Below, piece by piece: positions 15,533 through 23,369 of a stretch of 64,000 nt of DNA. The position numbers and the translations under genes were made by a program. Source of the DNA: Streptomyces atratus (GTDB lineage Bacteria; Actinomycetota; Actinomycetes; Streptomycetales; Streptomycetaceae); the NCBI RefSeq assembly GCF_014648655.1, contig NZ_BMRN01000011.1, positions 124,001-188,000 of the forward strand. The letters are read 5' to 3'. Below the pieces are notes generated by a model. That model did not search any database, was not told where the DNA came from, and saw nothing but the letters and a program-made list of their open reading frames with translations. Each line of letters begins with the position of its first letter. The first letter of the stretch is position 1.

Positions 15533-16738
15533 CTAGAGGGCGCACGCCTGGCTGTCGACCTGCTGGTTGGCGGTGCGGCCGTGCGCGATGTCCTGGCGGA
15601 TCTCGTCGGCCGTCAGCGCGTAGCCGGTGTCGGGGTCGTCGAGCGACTTCGCGAAGACGACTCCGTACACCTTGCCGTCGGGGGTCAACAGCGGTCCGCC
15701 GGAGTTGCCCTGACGGACGGTCGCGAAGAGCGAGTACACATCGCGGCGGACAGTGCCCCGGTGGTAGATGTCCGGTCCGTCGGCGTCGATACGGCCCCGG
15801 ACGCGCGCGGCCCGCACGTCGTACGAGCCGTTCTCCGGGAATCCCGCGACGATGGCACTGTTCCCGGTGCCGGCGTCGTGATCGGTGTCGGTGAACTTCA
15901 GCGGCTTCGCGTCGAGGTCCGGCACGTCGAGTACGGCGATGTCGCGCTGCCAGTCGTAGAGGACGACCTTCGCGTCGTACAGCCGCCCCTGGCCGCCGAT
16001 CTGGACGGTCGGCTCGTCGACGCCGCCGACGACATGGGCGTTGGTCATCACCCGGCGGTCGGAGAAGACGAAACCGGTGCCTTCGAGGACCTTGCCGCAG
16101 CTCGGGGCCGTACCGACGACCTTGACGATGGACTTCTTGGCGACGGCCGCCACGGGGCTGCCGACCAGCGCCGGGTCCGGGGCCTGGACCTCGGTGATCG
16201 GCTCGTTGGCGAAGGGGCTGAAGACCTGCGGGAAGCCGTTCTGCGCAAGGACCGAGGAGAAGTCCGTGAACCATGTGGAGGCCTGGGCCGGCATCACCCG
16301 GGAGATGCCGAGCAGGACCGACGAGCTACGGACCTCCTTGCCCAGCGTAGGCAGTGTGGTACCGGCCAGTGCGGAGCCGATCAGCCAGGCGACCAGCAGC
16401 ATCGCGACCACATTGACCAGGGCACCGCCGGTGGCATCGAGAGCGCGCGCCGGCGACCACGTGATGTACCGGCGGAGCTTGTTTCCGAGATGGGTGGTGA
16501 ACGCCTGGCCCACCGAGGCACAGACGATCACGATGACGACGGCGACGATGGCTGCCGTCGATGAGACTTCGGAGCCGTTCGTCAGCTGGTCCCACAGGAC
16601 CGGCAGCAGATAGACGGCTACGAGACCGCCGCCCAGGAACCCGATCACCGACAGGATGCCGACGACGAACCCCTGGCGATAGCCGATGACCGCGAACCAC
16701 ACGGCGCCGGCCAGCAACAGGATGTCCAGCACGTTCAC
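15533..16738 (-). CDS. marP: MarP-family membrane serine protease
   Basis: A 401-residue protein with four N-terminal membrane segments of the CvpA/colicin V production type (about 1-130) and an extracytoplasmic trypsin-like domain. The catalytic triad is readable: His in MTNAHVVGG, Asp in QRDIAVLDV and Ser in RQGNSGGPLL. In mycobacteria MarP protects against acid stress by processing a peptidoglycan hydrolase; the same role here is inferred. The Nudix and nth genes lie upstream on the same strand, with an 88-base gap. Confidence 0.92.
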   Translation of the reverse strand: MNVLDILLLAGAVWFAVIGYRQGFVVGILSVIGFLGGGLVAVYLLPVLWDQLTNGSEVSSTAAIVAVVIVIVCASVGQAFTTHLGNKLRRYITWSPARALDATGGALVNVVAMLLVAWLIGSALAGTTLPTLGKEVRSSSVLLGISRVMPAQASTWFTDFSSVLAQNGFPQVFSPFANEPITEVQAPDPALVGSPVAAVAKKSIVKVVGTAPSCGKVLEGTGFVFSDRRVMTNAHVVGGVDEPTVQIGGQGRLYDAKVVLYDWQRDIAVLDVPDLDAKPLKFTDTDHDAGTGNSAIVAGFPENGSYDVRAARVRGRIDADGPDIYHRGTVRRDVYSLFATVRQGNSGGPLLTPDGKVYGVVFAKSLDDPDTGYALTADEIRQDIAHGRTANQQVDSQACAL

Positions 16739-16826
16739 CGTCTATAGCCTCGCAGATTCGTCACCGGGCCTGTTCCTTCGACTGGGTCCGGGCAGGGCCG
16801 GACAGCGCAGCACGGGAGTCAGCCTG

Positions 16827-17654
16827 TCATGCGCGCCAGTCGAGCGGCACCTGCTTGGCGGTGTCCCACGGGCGCTCCCAGCCCGCGAAGTGCAGAATCC
16901 GGTCGATCACTCCGGCCGTGAAACCCCAGACCAAGGCGGATTCGACCAGAAATGCCGGGCCTCGGTGACCACTCGGATGGACCGTGGTCGCGCGATTGGC
17001 CGGGTCCGTGAGATCCGCCACGGGGACGGTGAAGACCCGGGCTGTCTCACCCGGATCGACGACGCCGACCGGGCTCGGCGACCGCCACCAGCCGAGGACC
17101 GGTGTCACGACGAAGCCGCTCACGGGGATGTAGAGCCGGGGCAGCACTCCGAAGAGCTGCACTCCGCGCGGATCGAGGCCGGTCTCCTCCCGAGCCTCCC
17201 GCAGAGCGGCCCTGAGCGGCCCTGTAGTGGCTTGGTCGCCGTCCTCCGGGTCCAGGGCGCCGCCGGGGAAGGAAGGCTGCCCAGCGTGGGAACGCAGGCT
17301 TCCGGATCGCTCCATGAGGAGCAGCTCGGGACCGCGCTCACCCTCCCCGAACAGTACGAGCACGGCGGACTGCCGCCCGGCGCCGCTCTCCGGCGGCAGA
17401 AAGCGGCTGAGCTGGTCCGGCTCGATCGTCCGCGCGGCATGGGCCACGGGGTCGAGCCAGTCCGGCAGGCCCTCGGTCGTGACGGTGATGGCTCCGTCGT
17501 GACCTGCGCCTGCCGCTGCGGCGGCCGCGGCGACCGCCGCAGCGGGGCTCACGGCCGCCGGGTTGACCACAGCGGGGCCGACCGCCGCGGGCGCGGCTGC
17601 CGCATCCGCGCTCTGTTCGTGCGTGCTCTGCGTGCTCTGTTCGTGCGTCTTCAT
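16827..17654 (-). CDS. Nudix hydrolase, CoA pyrophosphatase type
   Basis: A 275-residue protein. It shows the CoA-specific Nudix signature (ERSGSLRSHAGQPSFPGG) followed by the catalytic helix REAREETGL, so it likely cleaves CoA and its derivatives to phosphopantetheine and 3',5'-ADP. The first Glu of the textbook Nudix box is not obvious. An N-terminal extension of about 55 residues is rich in Ala, Pro and Val and begins with THEQS repeats; it is probably disordered. The ATG at 17654 has GAGGGG six bases upstream and is preferred to the earlier start at 17687. Between nth and marP on the same strand. Confidence 0.87.
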   Translation of the reverse strand: MKTHEQSTQSTHEQSADAAAAPAAVGPAVVNPAAVSPAAAVAAAAAAAGAGHDGAITVTTEGLPDWLDPVAHAARTIEPDQLSRFLPPESGAGRQSAVLVLFGEGERGPELLLMERSGSLRSHAGQPSFPGGALDPEDGDQATTGPLRAALREAREETGLDPRGVQLFGVLPRLYIPVSGFVVTPVLGWWRSPSPVGVVDPGETARVFTVPVADLTDPANRATTVHPSGHRGPAFLVESALVWGFTAGVIDRILHFAGWERPWDTAKQVPLDWRA

Positions 17655-17716
17655 AGGCACCCCTCGTCTCACAACGCCTGTCATCACGCATTTCGTTCCG
17701 GAGCGAGCGCCGTGCG

Positions 17717-18724
17717 TCAGCCGGCCCCCAGGGCCGGCGCGGGCTTGCCCGGGTAGTCCGCCGGCGGGCTCAGCCGCTGCCCGGGCTGACCGCCCATCTC
17801 GTACTTCAGCAGCTTCCTGGCCTTCTCCGGGTCCGTCTCGCCCTCCCCGTACGCCGGGCAGAGCGGAGCGATCGGACAGGCGCCGCAGGCGGGCTTACGG
17901 GCATGGCAGATGCGGCGGCCGTGGAAGACGACGCGGTGCGAGAGCATCGTCCACTCGCTCTTGGGGAAGATCGCGGCGATCTCGGCCTCGACCTTCTCCG
18001 GGTCCTCCTGCTCCGTCCACTTCCAGCGGCGGACCAGGCGCCCGAAATGGGTGTCGACCGTGATGCCCGGCACGCCGAAGGCATTCCCGAGCACGACATT
18101 GGCGGTCTTGCGGCCGACTCCCGGAAGCGTGACGAGATCGGCGAGCCGACCCGGCACCTCGCCGCCGAACCTGTCCCTGAGCGCCGCGGAGAGGCCTATC
18201 AGCGACTTGGTCTTGGCCCGGAAGAAGCCGGTCGGCCGAATGAGCTCTTCCAATTCCTCCGGGACGGCCGCGGCCATGTCCTCGGGGGTGGGGTAGGCGG
18301 CGAAGAGGGCGGGGGTGGTCTGGTTGACCCTCAGATCGGTGGTCTGGGCGGAAAGGACCGTGGCGACGAGAAGCTCGAAGGGATTCCTGAAGTCCAGCTC
18401 GGGGTGGGCATACGGATAGAGCTCGGCGAGCTCACGGTTGATCCTGCGGGCACGACGGACCATCGCCAGACGCGATTCCGGTTTCGCACCGGGCTTTGCT
18501 CCGGATTTCGCGGGTTTCACGGCGGCCTTCGCGGCGGACTCGGCTGCGGCCCGTGCGGCGGGCTTCGCTGCGGTCTTCACTCCGGCCCTCGGGACCTGCT
18601 CACCCACAGGGCGTTTTGTCGCTTTTTTCGGGCGACTCGCAGCCTGTTCGCCCACAGCGGAATCACGGCCTTCCGACACCCCATCAGCCCCCTGGGCCTG
18701 CGCTCTCACCGGCGATTTGGACAC
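17717..18724 (-). CDS. nth: Endonuclease III (DNA glycosylase/AP lyase)
   Basis: This 335-residue base-excision repair enzyme removes oxidised pyrimidines. The helix-hairpin-helix LPGVGRKTANVV carries the catalytic Lys and VDTHFGRLV the catalytic Asp. The [4Fe-4S] loop CX6CX2CX5C is intact (CHARKPACGACPIAPLC). About 85 Ala/Lys-rich residues precede the conserved domain, which starts near Met88; such basic extensions occur in actinobacterial homologues, but an internal start cannot be excluded. It is divergent from crp across 184 bases. Confidence 0.95.
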   Translation of the reverse strand: MSKSPVRAQAQGADGVSEGRDSAVGEQAASRPKKATKRPVGEQVPRAGVKTAAKPAARAAAESAAKAAVKPAKSGAKPGAKPESRLAMVRRARRINRELAELYPYAHPELDFRNPFELLVATVLSAQTTDLRVNQTTPALFAAYPTPEDMAAAVPEELEELIRPTGFFRAKTKSLIGLSAALRDRFGGEVPGRLADLVTLPGVGRKTANVVLGNAFGVPGITVDTHFGRLVRRWKWTEQEDPEKVEAEIAAIFPKSEWTMLSHRVVFHGRRICHARKPACGACPIAPLCPAYGEGETDPEKARKLLKYEMGGQPGQRLSPPADYPGKPAPALGAG

Positions 18725-18830
18725 TCGGCCAGCCTAGAGCCACACACCGACATCCGCCCCGGTCGCCGCGTATCCACCCCCGATCGGCCCCCTGCCTCAC
18801 GGTTCGGCACTCCCGTGCGTCAAACTGGTT

Positions 18831-18846
18831 TGTGATTGATCGCACT
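18831..18846. promoter_or_regulatory. Candidate Crp site in the nth-crp intergenic region
   Basis: TGTGATTGATCGCACT keeps the GTG-N8-CAC spacing of Crp sites and is partly palindromic. It lies 63-78 bases before the crp start, next to TANNNT-type hexamers, so it could serve autoregulation and also affect the divergent nth promoter. The right half-site matches less well. Confidence 0.45.
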
Positions 18847-18908
18847 GTTTTACCGTCCGGCATGATGGGGACCACGGTTCCCTGAACAGGCCGACAAGGA
18901 GAGAACTC

Positions 18909-19583
18909 GTGGACGACGTTCTGCGGCGCGCCCCGCTTTTCGCGGCGCTCGATGATGAGCAGGCCGCGGAGCTCCGCGCCTCGATGAGTGAGGTGACCCT
19001 CGCACGCGGCGACGCGCTCTTCCACGAGGGCGACCCGGGCGACCGCCTCTATGTGGTCACCGAGGGCAAGGTGAAGCTCCACCGCACCTCCCCCGACGGG
19101 CGCGAGAACATGCTGGCGGTCCTCGGCCCCGGCGAGCTGATCGGTGAGCTGTCGCTCTTCGACCCGGGCCCGCGCACCGCCACCGCGACCGCGCTGACCG
19201 AGGTCAAGCTCCTCGGCCTGGGCCACGGCGACCTCCAGCCCTGGCTGAACGCCCGCCCCGAGGTGGCCACGGCCCTGCTGCGCGCCGTCGCCCGCCGACT
19301 GCGCAAGACCAACGACCAGATGTCCGATCTGGTCTTCTCGGACGTACCGGGCCGTGTCGCCCGTGCCCTCCTCGACCTGTCGCGCCGCTTCGGCGTCCAG
19401 TCCGAGGAAGGCATCCATGTCGTCCACGACCTGACCCAGGAAGAGCTGGCCCAGCTGGTCGGCGCCTCCCGCGAGACGGTCAACAAGGCGCTCGCCGACT
19501 TCGCCGGCCGCGGCTGGCTGCGCCTGGAGGCGCGCGCCGTGATCCTGCTGGACGTGGAGCGCCTGGCCAAGCGGTCCCGCTAG
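18909..19583 (+). CDS. crp: Crp, global cyclic-nucleotide-type transcription regulator
   Basis: A 224-residue Crp/Fnr regulator. Residues about 8-120 form the cyclic nucleotide-binding barrel, including the phosphate-binding cassette region GELIGELSLFDPGPRTATATA. A dimerisation helix follows, and a winged helix at about 165-215 contains the recognition helix GASRETVNKALADF. In Streptomyces coelicolor Crp controls germination, growth and antibiotic production. The GTG at 18909 follows GGAGAG at good distance. Its flanks (nth, and the convergent metallo-beta-lactamase gene) match the usual streptomycete order. Confidence 0.95.
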   Translation: MDDVLRRAPLFAALDDEQAAELRASMSEVTLARGDALFHEGDPGDRLYVVTEGKVKLHRTSPDGRENMLAVLGPGELIGELSLFDPGPRTATATALTEVKLLGLGHGDLQPWLNARPEVATALLRAVARRLRKTNDQMSDLVFSDVPGRVARALLDLSRRFGVQSEEGIHVVHDLTQEELAQLVGASRETVNKALADFAGRGWLRLEARAVILLDVERLAKRSR

Positions 19584-19622
19584 CCGGCCCGGTCGGCCCC
19601 GACCGGACGCCATCTCCGTACC

Positions 19623-19650
19623 CAAGGCCCTGCCGCACGGCGGGGCCTTG
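19623..19650. terminator. Bidirectional terminator after crp
   Basis: Arms 19623-19635 and 19638-19650 pair over 13 positions (one G-U) with a very tight loop. It sits between convergent crp and the metallo-beta-lactamase gene. Confidence 0.8.
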
Positions 19651-19667
19651 TGCATATCCGTTCCGTC

Positions 19668-20498
19668 CTAGATCAGCCCGTGCTCGCTGAGGTACTCCAG
19701 CTGCGCCAGAACCGAGAGTTCCGCCGCGGGCCACAGGGACCGGTCCACATCCGCGTACACCTGCGCCACCACCTCCGAGGCCGTCCGGTATCCGGCCTCG
19801 ACCGCCGTCTCCACCTGGGCCAGCCGGTGCGCGCGGTGTGCGAGGTAGAACTCGACCGCGCCCTGCGCGTCCTCCAGCACCGGGCCGTGCCCCGGCAGCA
19901 CCGTGTGCACGCCGTCGTCGACCGTCAGCGAACGCAGCCTCCGCAGCGAGTCGAGGTAGTCACCGAGCCGCCCGTCCGGATGCGCGACGACCGTGGTGCC
20001 GCGTCCGAGGATCGTGTCCCCCGTCAGCACCGCCCGGTCGGCGGGCAGATGGAAGGAGAGCGAATCCGCAGTGTGCCCGGGGGTCGGCACGACATGCAGC
20101 TCCAGGCCCCCGGTGGTGATCACATCGCCCGTGGTCAGGCCCTCGTCGCCGAGGCGCAGCGCCGGGTCCAGGGCGCGCACCTCGGTACGGGTCAGCTCGG
20201 CGAAGCGCGCCGCGCCCTCCGCATGGTCCGGGTGCCCGTGGGTGAGCAGGGTGAGCGCGATCCGGTGGCCCGCCCGCTCCGCGGTGTCGATGACGGCCCG
20301 CAGATGTGTGTCGTCCAGCGGGCCCGGGTCGATGACAACCGCGAGGTCGGAGTCGGGCTCGGCGACGATCCAGGTGTTGGTGCCGTCCAGCGTCATCGCC
20401 GAGGCGTTGGGTGCGAGGACGTTGACGGTACGGGTGGTGGCGGGTCCGGACAGCACCCCGCCGCGTGGCTGGCCGGGCAGCGCGGCCGCGTCGCTCAT
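19668..20498 (-). CDS. Metallo-beta-lactamase-fold hydrolase
   Basis: A 276-residue MBL-fold enzyme with the zinc motif THGHPDH near residue 86, a second metal His in TPGHTADS, Asp in LTGDTILG and His in LPGHGPV. The length and the LACTB2-like C-terminal helical part suggest a hydrolase of thioesters or nucleic acids; the substrate is unknown. The ATG at 20498 overlaps the stop of the upstream Nudix gene (ATGA), so the two are translationally coupled and likely work in one clearance pathway, which is an inference from context. Confidence 0.87.
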   Translation of the reverse strand: MSDAAALPGQPRGGVLSGPATTRTVNVLAPNASAMTLDGTNTWIVAEPDSDLAVVIDPGPLDDTHLRAVIDTAERAGHRIALTLLTHGHPDHAEGAARFAELTRTEVRALDPALRLGDEGLTTGDVITTGGLELHVVPTPGHTADSLSFHLPADRAVLTGDTILGRGTTVVAHPDGRLGDYLDSLRRLRSLTVDDGVHTVLPGHGPVLEDAQGAVEFYLAHRAHRLAQVETAVEAGYRTASEVVAQVYADVDRSLWPAAELSVLAQLEYLSEHGLI

Positions 20499-21403
20499 AC
20501 GGCTTCGCCTCCCGCGCCACCTGCACCTGTCGGCCCGCTCGGGATGTGCTTGGTGAACTCGTCGTGTCCCGGCCAGCTCAGCACCAACTCGTCGCCCTCC
20601 AGACGCGCCTGTGCCAGTACGGGGGTGAGGTCCTGGTAATCCGCCGCCTTCAGGGCCTCGGCGGCTGTCCCGTACGGCCTGAGCGCCCGCAGCGTCGACA
20701 CGGTCGGCGGCATCATCAGCAACTCGCCCCTGTCGTACCCGTCGGCGGCCTCTCCGGGCGCTGTCCACACCGTGCGGTCGGCCTCCGTGGAGGCGTTGCG
20801 GGTGCGCTGGCCCTCGGGGAGCGCGGCGACGAAGAACCAGGTGTCGTAGCGGCGCGGTTCGAACTCGGGGGTGATCCAGCGCGCCCAGGCACCCAGCAGA
20901 TCGGAGCGCAGCACCAGACCGCGTCGGTCCAGGAACTCGGCGAAGGAGAGCTCGCGGCCGACCAGTGCCTCGCGGTCGGCCTCCCAGTCGGCGCCGGTGA
21001 TGTCGCTGACGACCGTGTCGGCGGTCGGGCCGGCGAGGAGGACACCCGCCTCCTCGTACGTCTCACGGACCGCCGCGCAGACGATGGCCTGCGCCTCGGC
21101 CGGTGTACCGACGCCGAGCCGCTCGGCCCAGCTCTCCAGCGCGGGTCCGGCCCAGCCGACGAGCCGGTCGTCGTCGCGCGGGTCGACCCCGCCACCCGGA
21201 TAGGCGTACGCCCCTCCGGCAAAGGCCATGGAGGCTCGGCGGCGCAGCATGTGGACGGCGGGGCCGCCCCCGGTGCCAGCGGCAGGATCCCGGAGCAGCA
21301 TCACGGTGGCAGCCCGCTTCGGGGTCGCGGCCGTCAGCTCGCCTGCGGCGAGTGCCCGGATCCGGTCGGGCCATTCCGGTGGGTACCACTGACCATTGGA
21401 CAT
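20495..21403 (-). CDS. Nudix hydrolase (NUDT19/RP2p-like)
   Basis: The 302-residue protein has MAFAGGAYAYPGGGVDP followed by an inserted segment and then AAVRETYEEAGVLL, the split Nudix box seen in NUDT19-type enzymes that attack acyl-CoA or CoA. The C-terminal third is a helical domain. It is the first gene of the pair with the MBL hydrolase. The start codon has no strong ribosome binding site, so the exact start is moderately certain. Confidence 0.85.
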   Translation of the reverse strand: MSNGQWYPPEWPDRIRALAAGELTAATPKRAATVMLLRDPAAGTGGGPAVHMLRRRASMAFAGGAYAYPGGGVDPRDDDRLVGWAGPALESWAERLGVGTPAEAQAIVCAAVRETYEEAGVLLAGPTADTVVSDITGADWEADREALVGRELSFAEFLDRRGLVLRSDLLGAWARWITPEFEPRRYDTWFFVAALPEGQRTRNASTEADRTVWTAPGEAADGYDRGELLMMPPTVSTLRALRPYGTAAEALKAADYQDLTPVLAQARLEGDELVLSWPGHDEFTKHIPSGPTGAGGAGGEAV

Positions 21404-21474
21404 GGCCGGAGGCTATCCGGAACCGCGACGATGTTCGAGAGGCACATTGATCCGTACATGCCCCGTACACACAT

Positions 21475-21507
21475 GATCCCGCCCGGTCATCACGACCGGA
21501 CGGGATC
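21475..21507 (-). terminator. Terminator-like hairpin between ridA and the Nudix gene
   Basis: Arms 21475-21488 and 21494-21507 pair at 13 of 14 positions with a 5-base loop. It lies 164 bases past the ridA stop and 72 bases before the Nudix start on the same strand, so it may end the ridA transcript or act in the Nudix leader. Confidence 0.6.
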
Positions 21508-21670
21508 GGAGAATCGACAGCGGACGGCAGCGACCGCCCAAGGACCACGGCGGGCGTACGGCTCAGGCCCTGAGGACCGCAGAGCCGCGGCAGCGAGCGA
21601 GCGACCGCCTGCGATCCGCAGCGGACGCACGGCCCGGGCCCCGGCAGACCACCCTCAGCAGACCTACGGC

Positions 21671-22141
21671 TCAGGCCCCGACCAGCTCGACCTGGACCTC
21701 GACCTCCACCGGCGCGTCCAGCGGCAGCACCGCGACGCCCACCGCGCTGCGCGCGTGCACGCCCTTGTCGCCGAGGACCGCGCCCAGCAGCTCGCTGGCG
21801 CCGTTGATCACGGCGGGCTGCCCGGTGAAGTCGGATGCCGAGGCGACGAAACCCACGACCTTCACGACTCGCGCGATCCGGTCCAGGTCGCCCGCGACGG
21901 ACTTCACGGCGGCCAGCGCGTTGAGCGCGCAGGTCTTCGCCAGTTCCTTGGCCTCGTCGGGCGTGACCTCCGCACCGACCTTGCCGGTGACGGCGAGCTT
22001 GCCGTCCACCATCGGGAGCTGGCCGGAGGTGTACACGTACACCCCCGACTGCACGGCCGGCTGGTACGAGGCCAGCGGCGGCACGACGTCCGGCAGCGTC
22101 AGCCCGAGCTCGGCGAGCTTCGCCTCTACAGCGCCCGCCAC
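21671..22141 (-). CDS. ridA: RidA/YjgF-family reactive-intermediate deaminase
   Basis: This 156-residue protein has the RidA fold. RidA enzymes hydrolyse reactive enamine/imine intermediates released by PLP enzymes such as threonine dehydratase. The pattern GVYVYTSGQLPMVDGKL and the Asn-Gly-containing strand INGASELL are family-like, but the usual catalytic Arg near the C-terminus (in the CXXR context) is not present, so it may be one of the longer Rid subgroups with another activity. The GTG start shares its first G with the TAG stop of the DUF4177 gene (TAGTG), so it is coupled to it. Confidence 0.8.
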   Translation of the reverse strand: MAGAVEAKLAELGLTLPDVVPPLASYQPAVQSGVYVYTSGQLPMVDGKLAVTGKVGAEVTPDEAKELAKTCALNALAAVKSVAGDLDRIARVVKVVGFVASASDFTGQPAVINGASELLGAVLGDKGVHARSAVGVAVLPLDAPVEVEVQVELVGA

Positions 22142-22299
22142 TACGCCTTCTCCCGCTTCAGGTAGGCCACGAGCTGCTCGGGGTTGTTCGGGCCGGGAAC
22201 GACCTGGACCAGCTCCCAGCCGTCCTCGCCCCAGGTGTCCAGAATCTGCTTGGTCGCGTGCACGAGAAGAGGCACGGTCGCGTATTCCCACTTGGTCAT
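22141..22299 (-). CDS. Small DUF4177 protein
   Basis: A 52-codon gene beginning MTKWEYATVPLL with a central TWGEDGWELVQVV motif typical of DUF4177 proteins. These are small soluble proteins of unknown role. Codon bias is strong and the stop overlaps the ridA start by one base, so both are probably one operon. It is divergent from the first ArsA-like gene across 71 bases, which must hold both promoters. Confidence 0.85.
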   Translation of the reverse strand: MTKWEYATVPLLVHATKQILDTWGEDGWELVQVVPGPNNPEQLVAYLKREKA

Positions 22300-22370
22300 G
22301 GCCCGACTGTAATGCCTGGCACGCGCAGCCTCGTGCGTAGCCCGCGGCCCGACTGGTTAGGCTCGAATAC

Positions 22371-23369
22371 GTGAGCAGGTTCCAGGTCGTCAGCGGCAAG
22401 GGTGGTACCGGTAAGACCACGGTCGCCGCCGCCCTCGCGCTCGCCCTCGCGACCGAGGGCAGGCGGACTCTCCTCGTGGAGGTCGAGGGCAGGCAGGGCA
22501 TCGCCCAGCTCTTCGAGACGGAGTCTCTTCCGTACGAGGAGCGCAAGATCGCCGTCGCGCCGGGCGGAGGCGAGGTGTACGCCCTCGCGATCGACGCCGA
22601 ACGCGCCCTTCTCGACTACCTCCAGATGTTCTACAAGCTCGGCAGCGCGGGCCGGGCGCTCAAGAAGCTCGGCGCGATCGACTTCGCCACCACGATCGCG
22701 CCCGGTGTACGGGACGTGCTGCTGACCGGCAAGGCCTGCGAAGCCGTACGCCGCAAGGACAAGCAGAACCGGTACGTCTACGACTACGTGATCATGGACG
22801 CCCCGCCCACCGGGCGCATCACCCGCTTCCTCAACGTGAACGACGAGGTGGCGGGGCTGGCCCGGATCGGCCCTATACACACTCAGGCGCAGGCCGTGAT
22901 GCGGGTGCTGAAGTCCCCCGAAACGGCTGTCCATCTGGTGACACTGCTCGAGGAGATGCCGGTCCAGGAGACCGCGGACGGCATCGCGGAGCTGCGGGCC
23001 GCCGAACTGCCGGTCGGCCGGGTCATCGTGAACATGGTGCGACCGCATCTGCTGGACGAGGACGCGCTGCGCACCGCCGCGGGCGGCCGCCGCAAGGAGA
23101 TCGCCAGGGCGCTGACCCGGGCGGGCGTGACCGGCTCCGCGGGGCTCGTGCGCCCCCTGGTCGAGCAGGCGGCCGAGCATGCCCAGCGGGTCGAGCTGGA
23201 GCGTGAGCAGCGCGAGGTACTCGCGGGCCTGGAGCTGCCGGGGCACGAACTCCCGCTGATCGGCGAGGGCATGGACCCGGCCGGGCTCTACGACCTGGCG
23301 ACCGAACTCCGCAAGCAGGGCGTGGGTGACGGGGTGGGCGAAGGGGTGGGACAAGGGGTGGATACATGA
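22371..23369 (+). CDS. ArsA/Get3-family ATPase, first of a pair
   Basis: A 332-residue SIMIBI ATPase with Walker A GKGGTGKTT at residues 9-17, a VEVEGR switch-I-like stretch and VIMDAPPTG as Walker B region. It lacks the Cys pair used for arsenite and there are no ars genes nearby, so a role in arsenic transport is unlikely. The C-terminus ends in an imperfect tetrapeptide repeat of the GVGx type encoded by 12-base DNA repeats. The start is a GTG. Its TGA overlaps the ATG of the second ATPase, so the two are made together and may form a heterodimer. Confidence 0.87.
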   Translation: MSRFQVVSGKGGTGKTTVAAALALALATEGRRTLLVEVEGRQGIAQLFETESLPYEERKIAVAPGGGEVYALAIDAERALLDYLQMFYKLGSAGRALKKLGAIDFATTIAPGVRDVLLTGKACEAVRRKDKQNRYVYDYVIMDAPPTGRITRFLNVNDEVAGLARIGPIHTQAQAVMRVLKSPETAVHLVTLLEEMPVQETADGIAELRAAELPVGRVIVNMVRPHLLDEDALRTAAGGRRKEIARALTRAGVTGSAGLVRPLVEQAAEHAQRVELEREQREVLAGLELPGHELPLIGEGMDPAGLYDLATELRKQGVGDGVGEGVGQGVDT

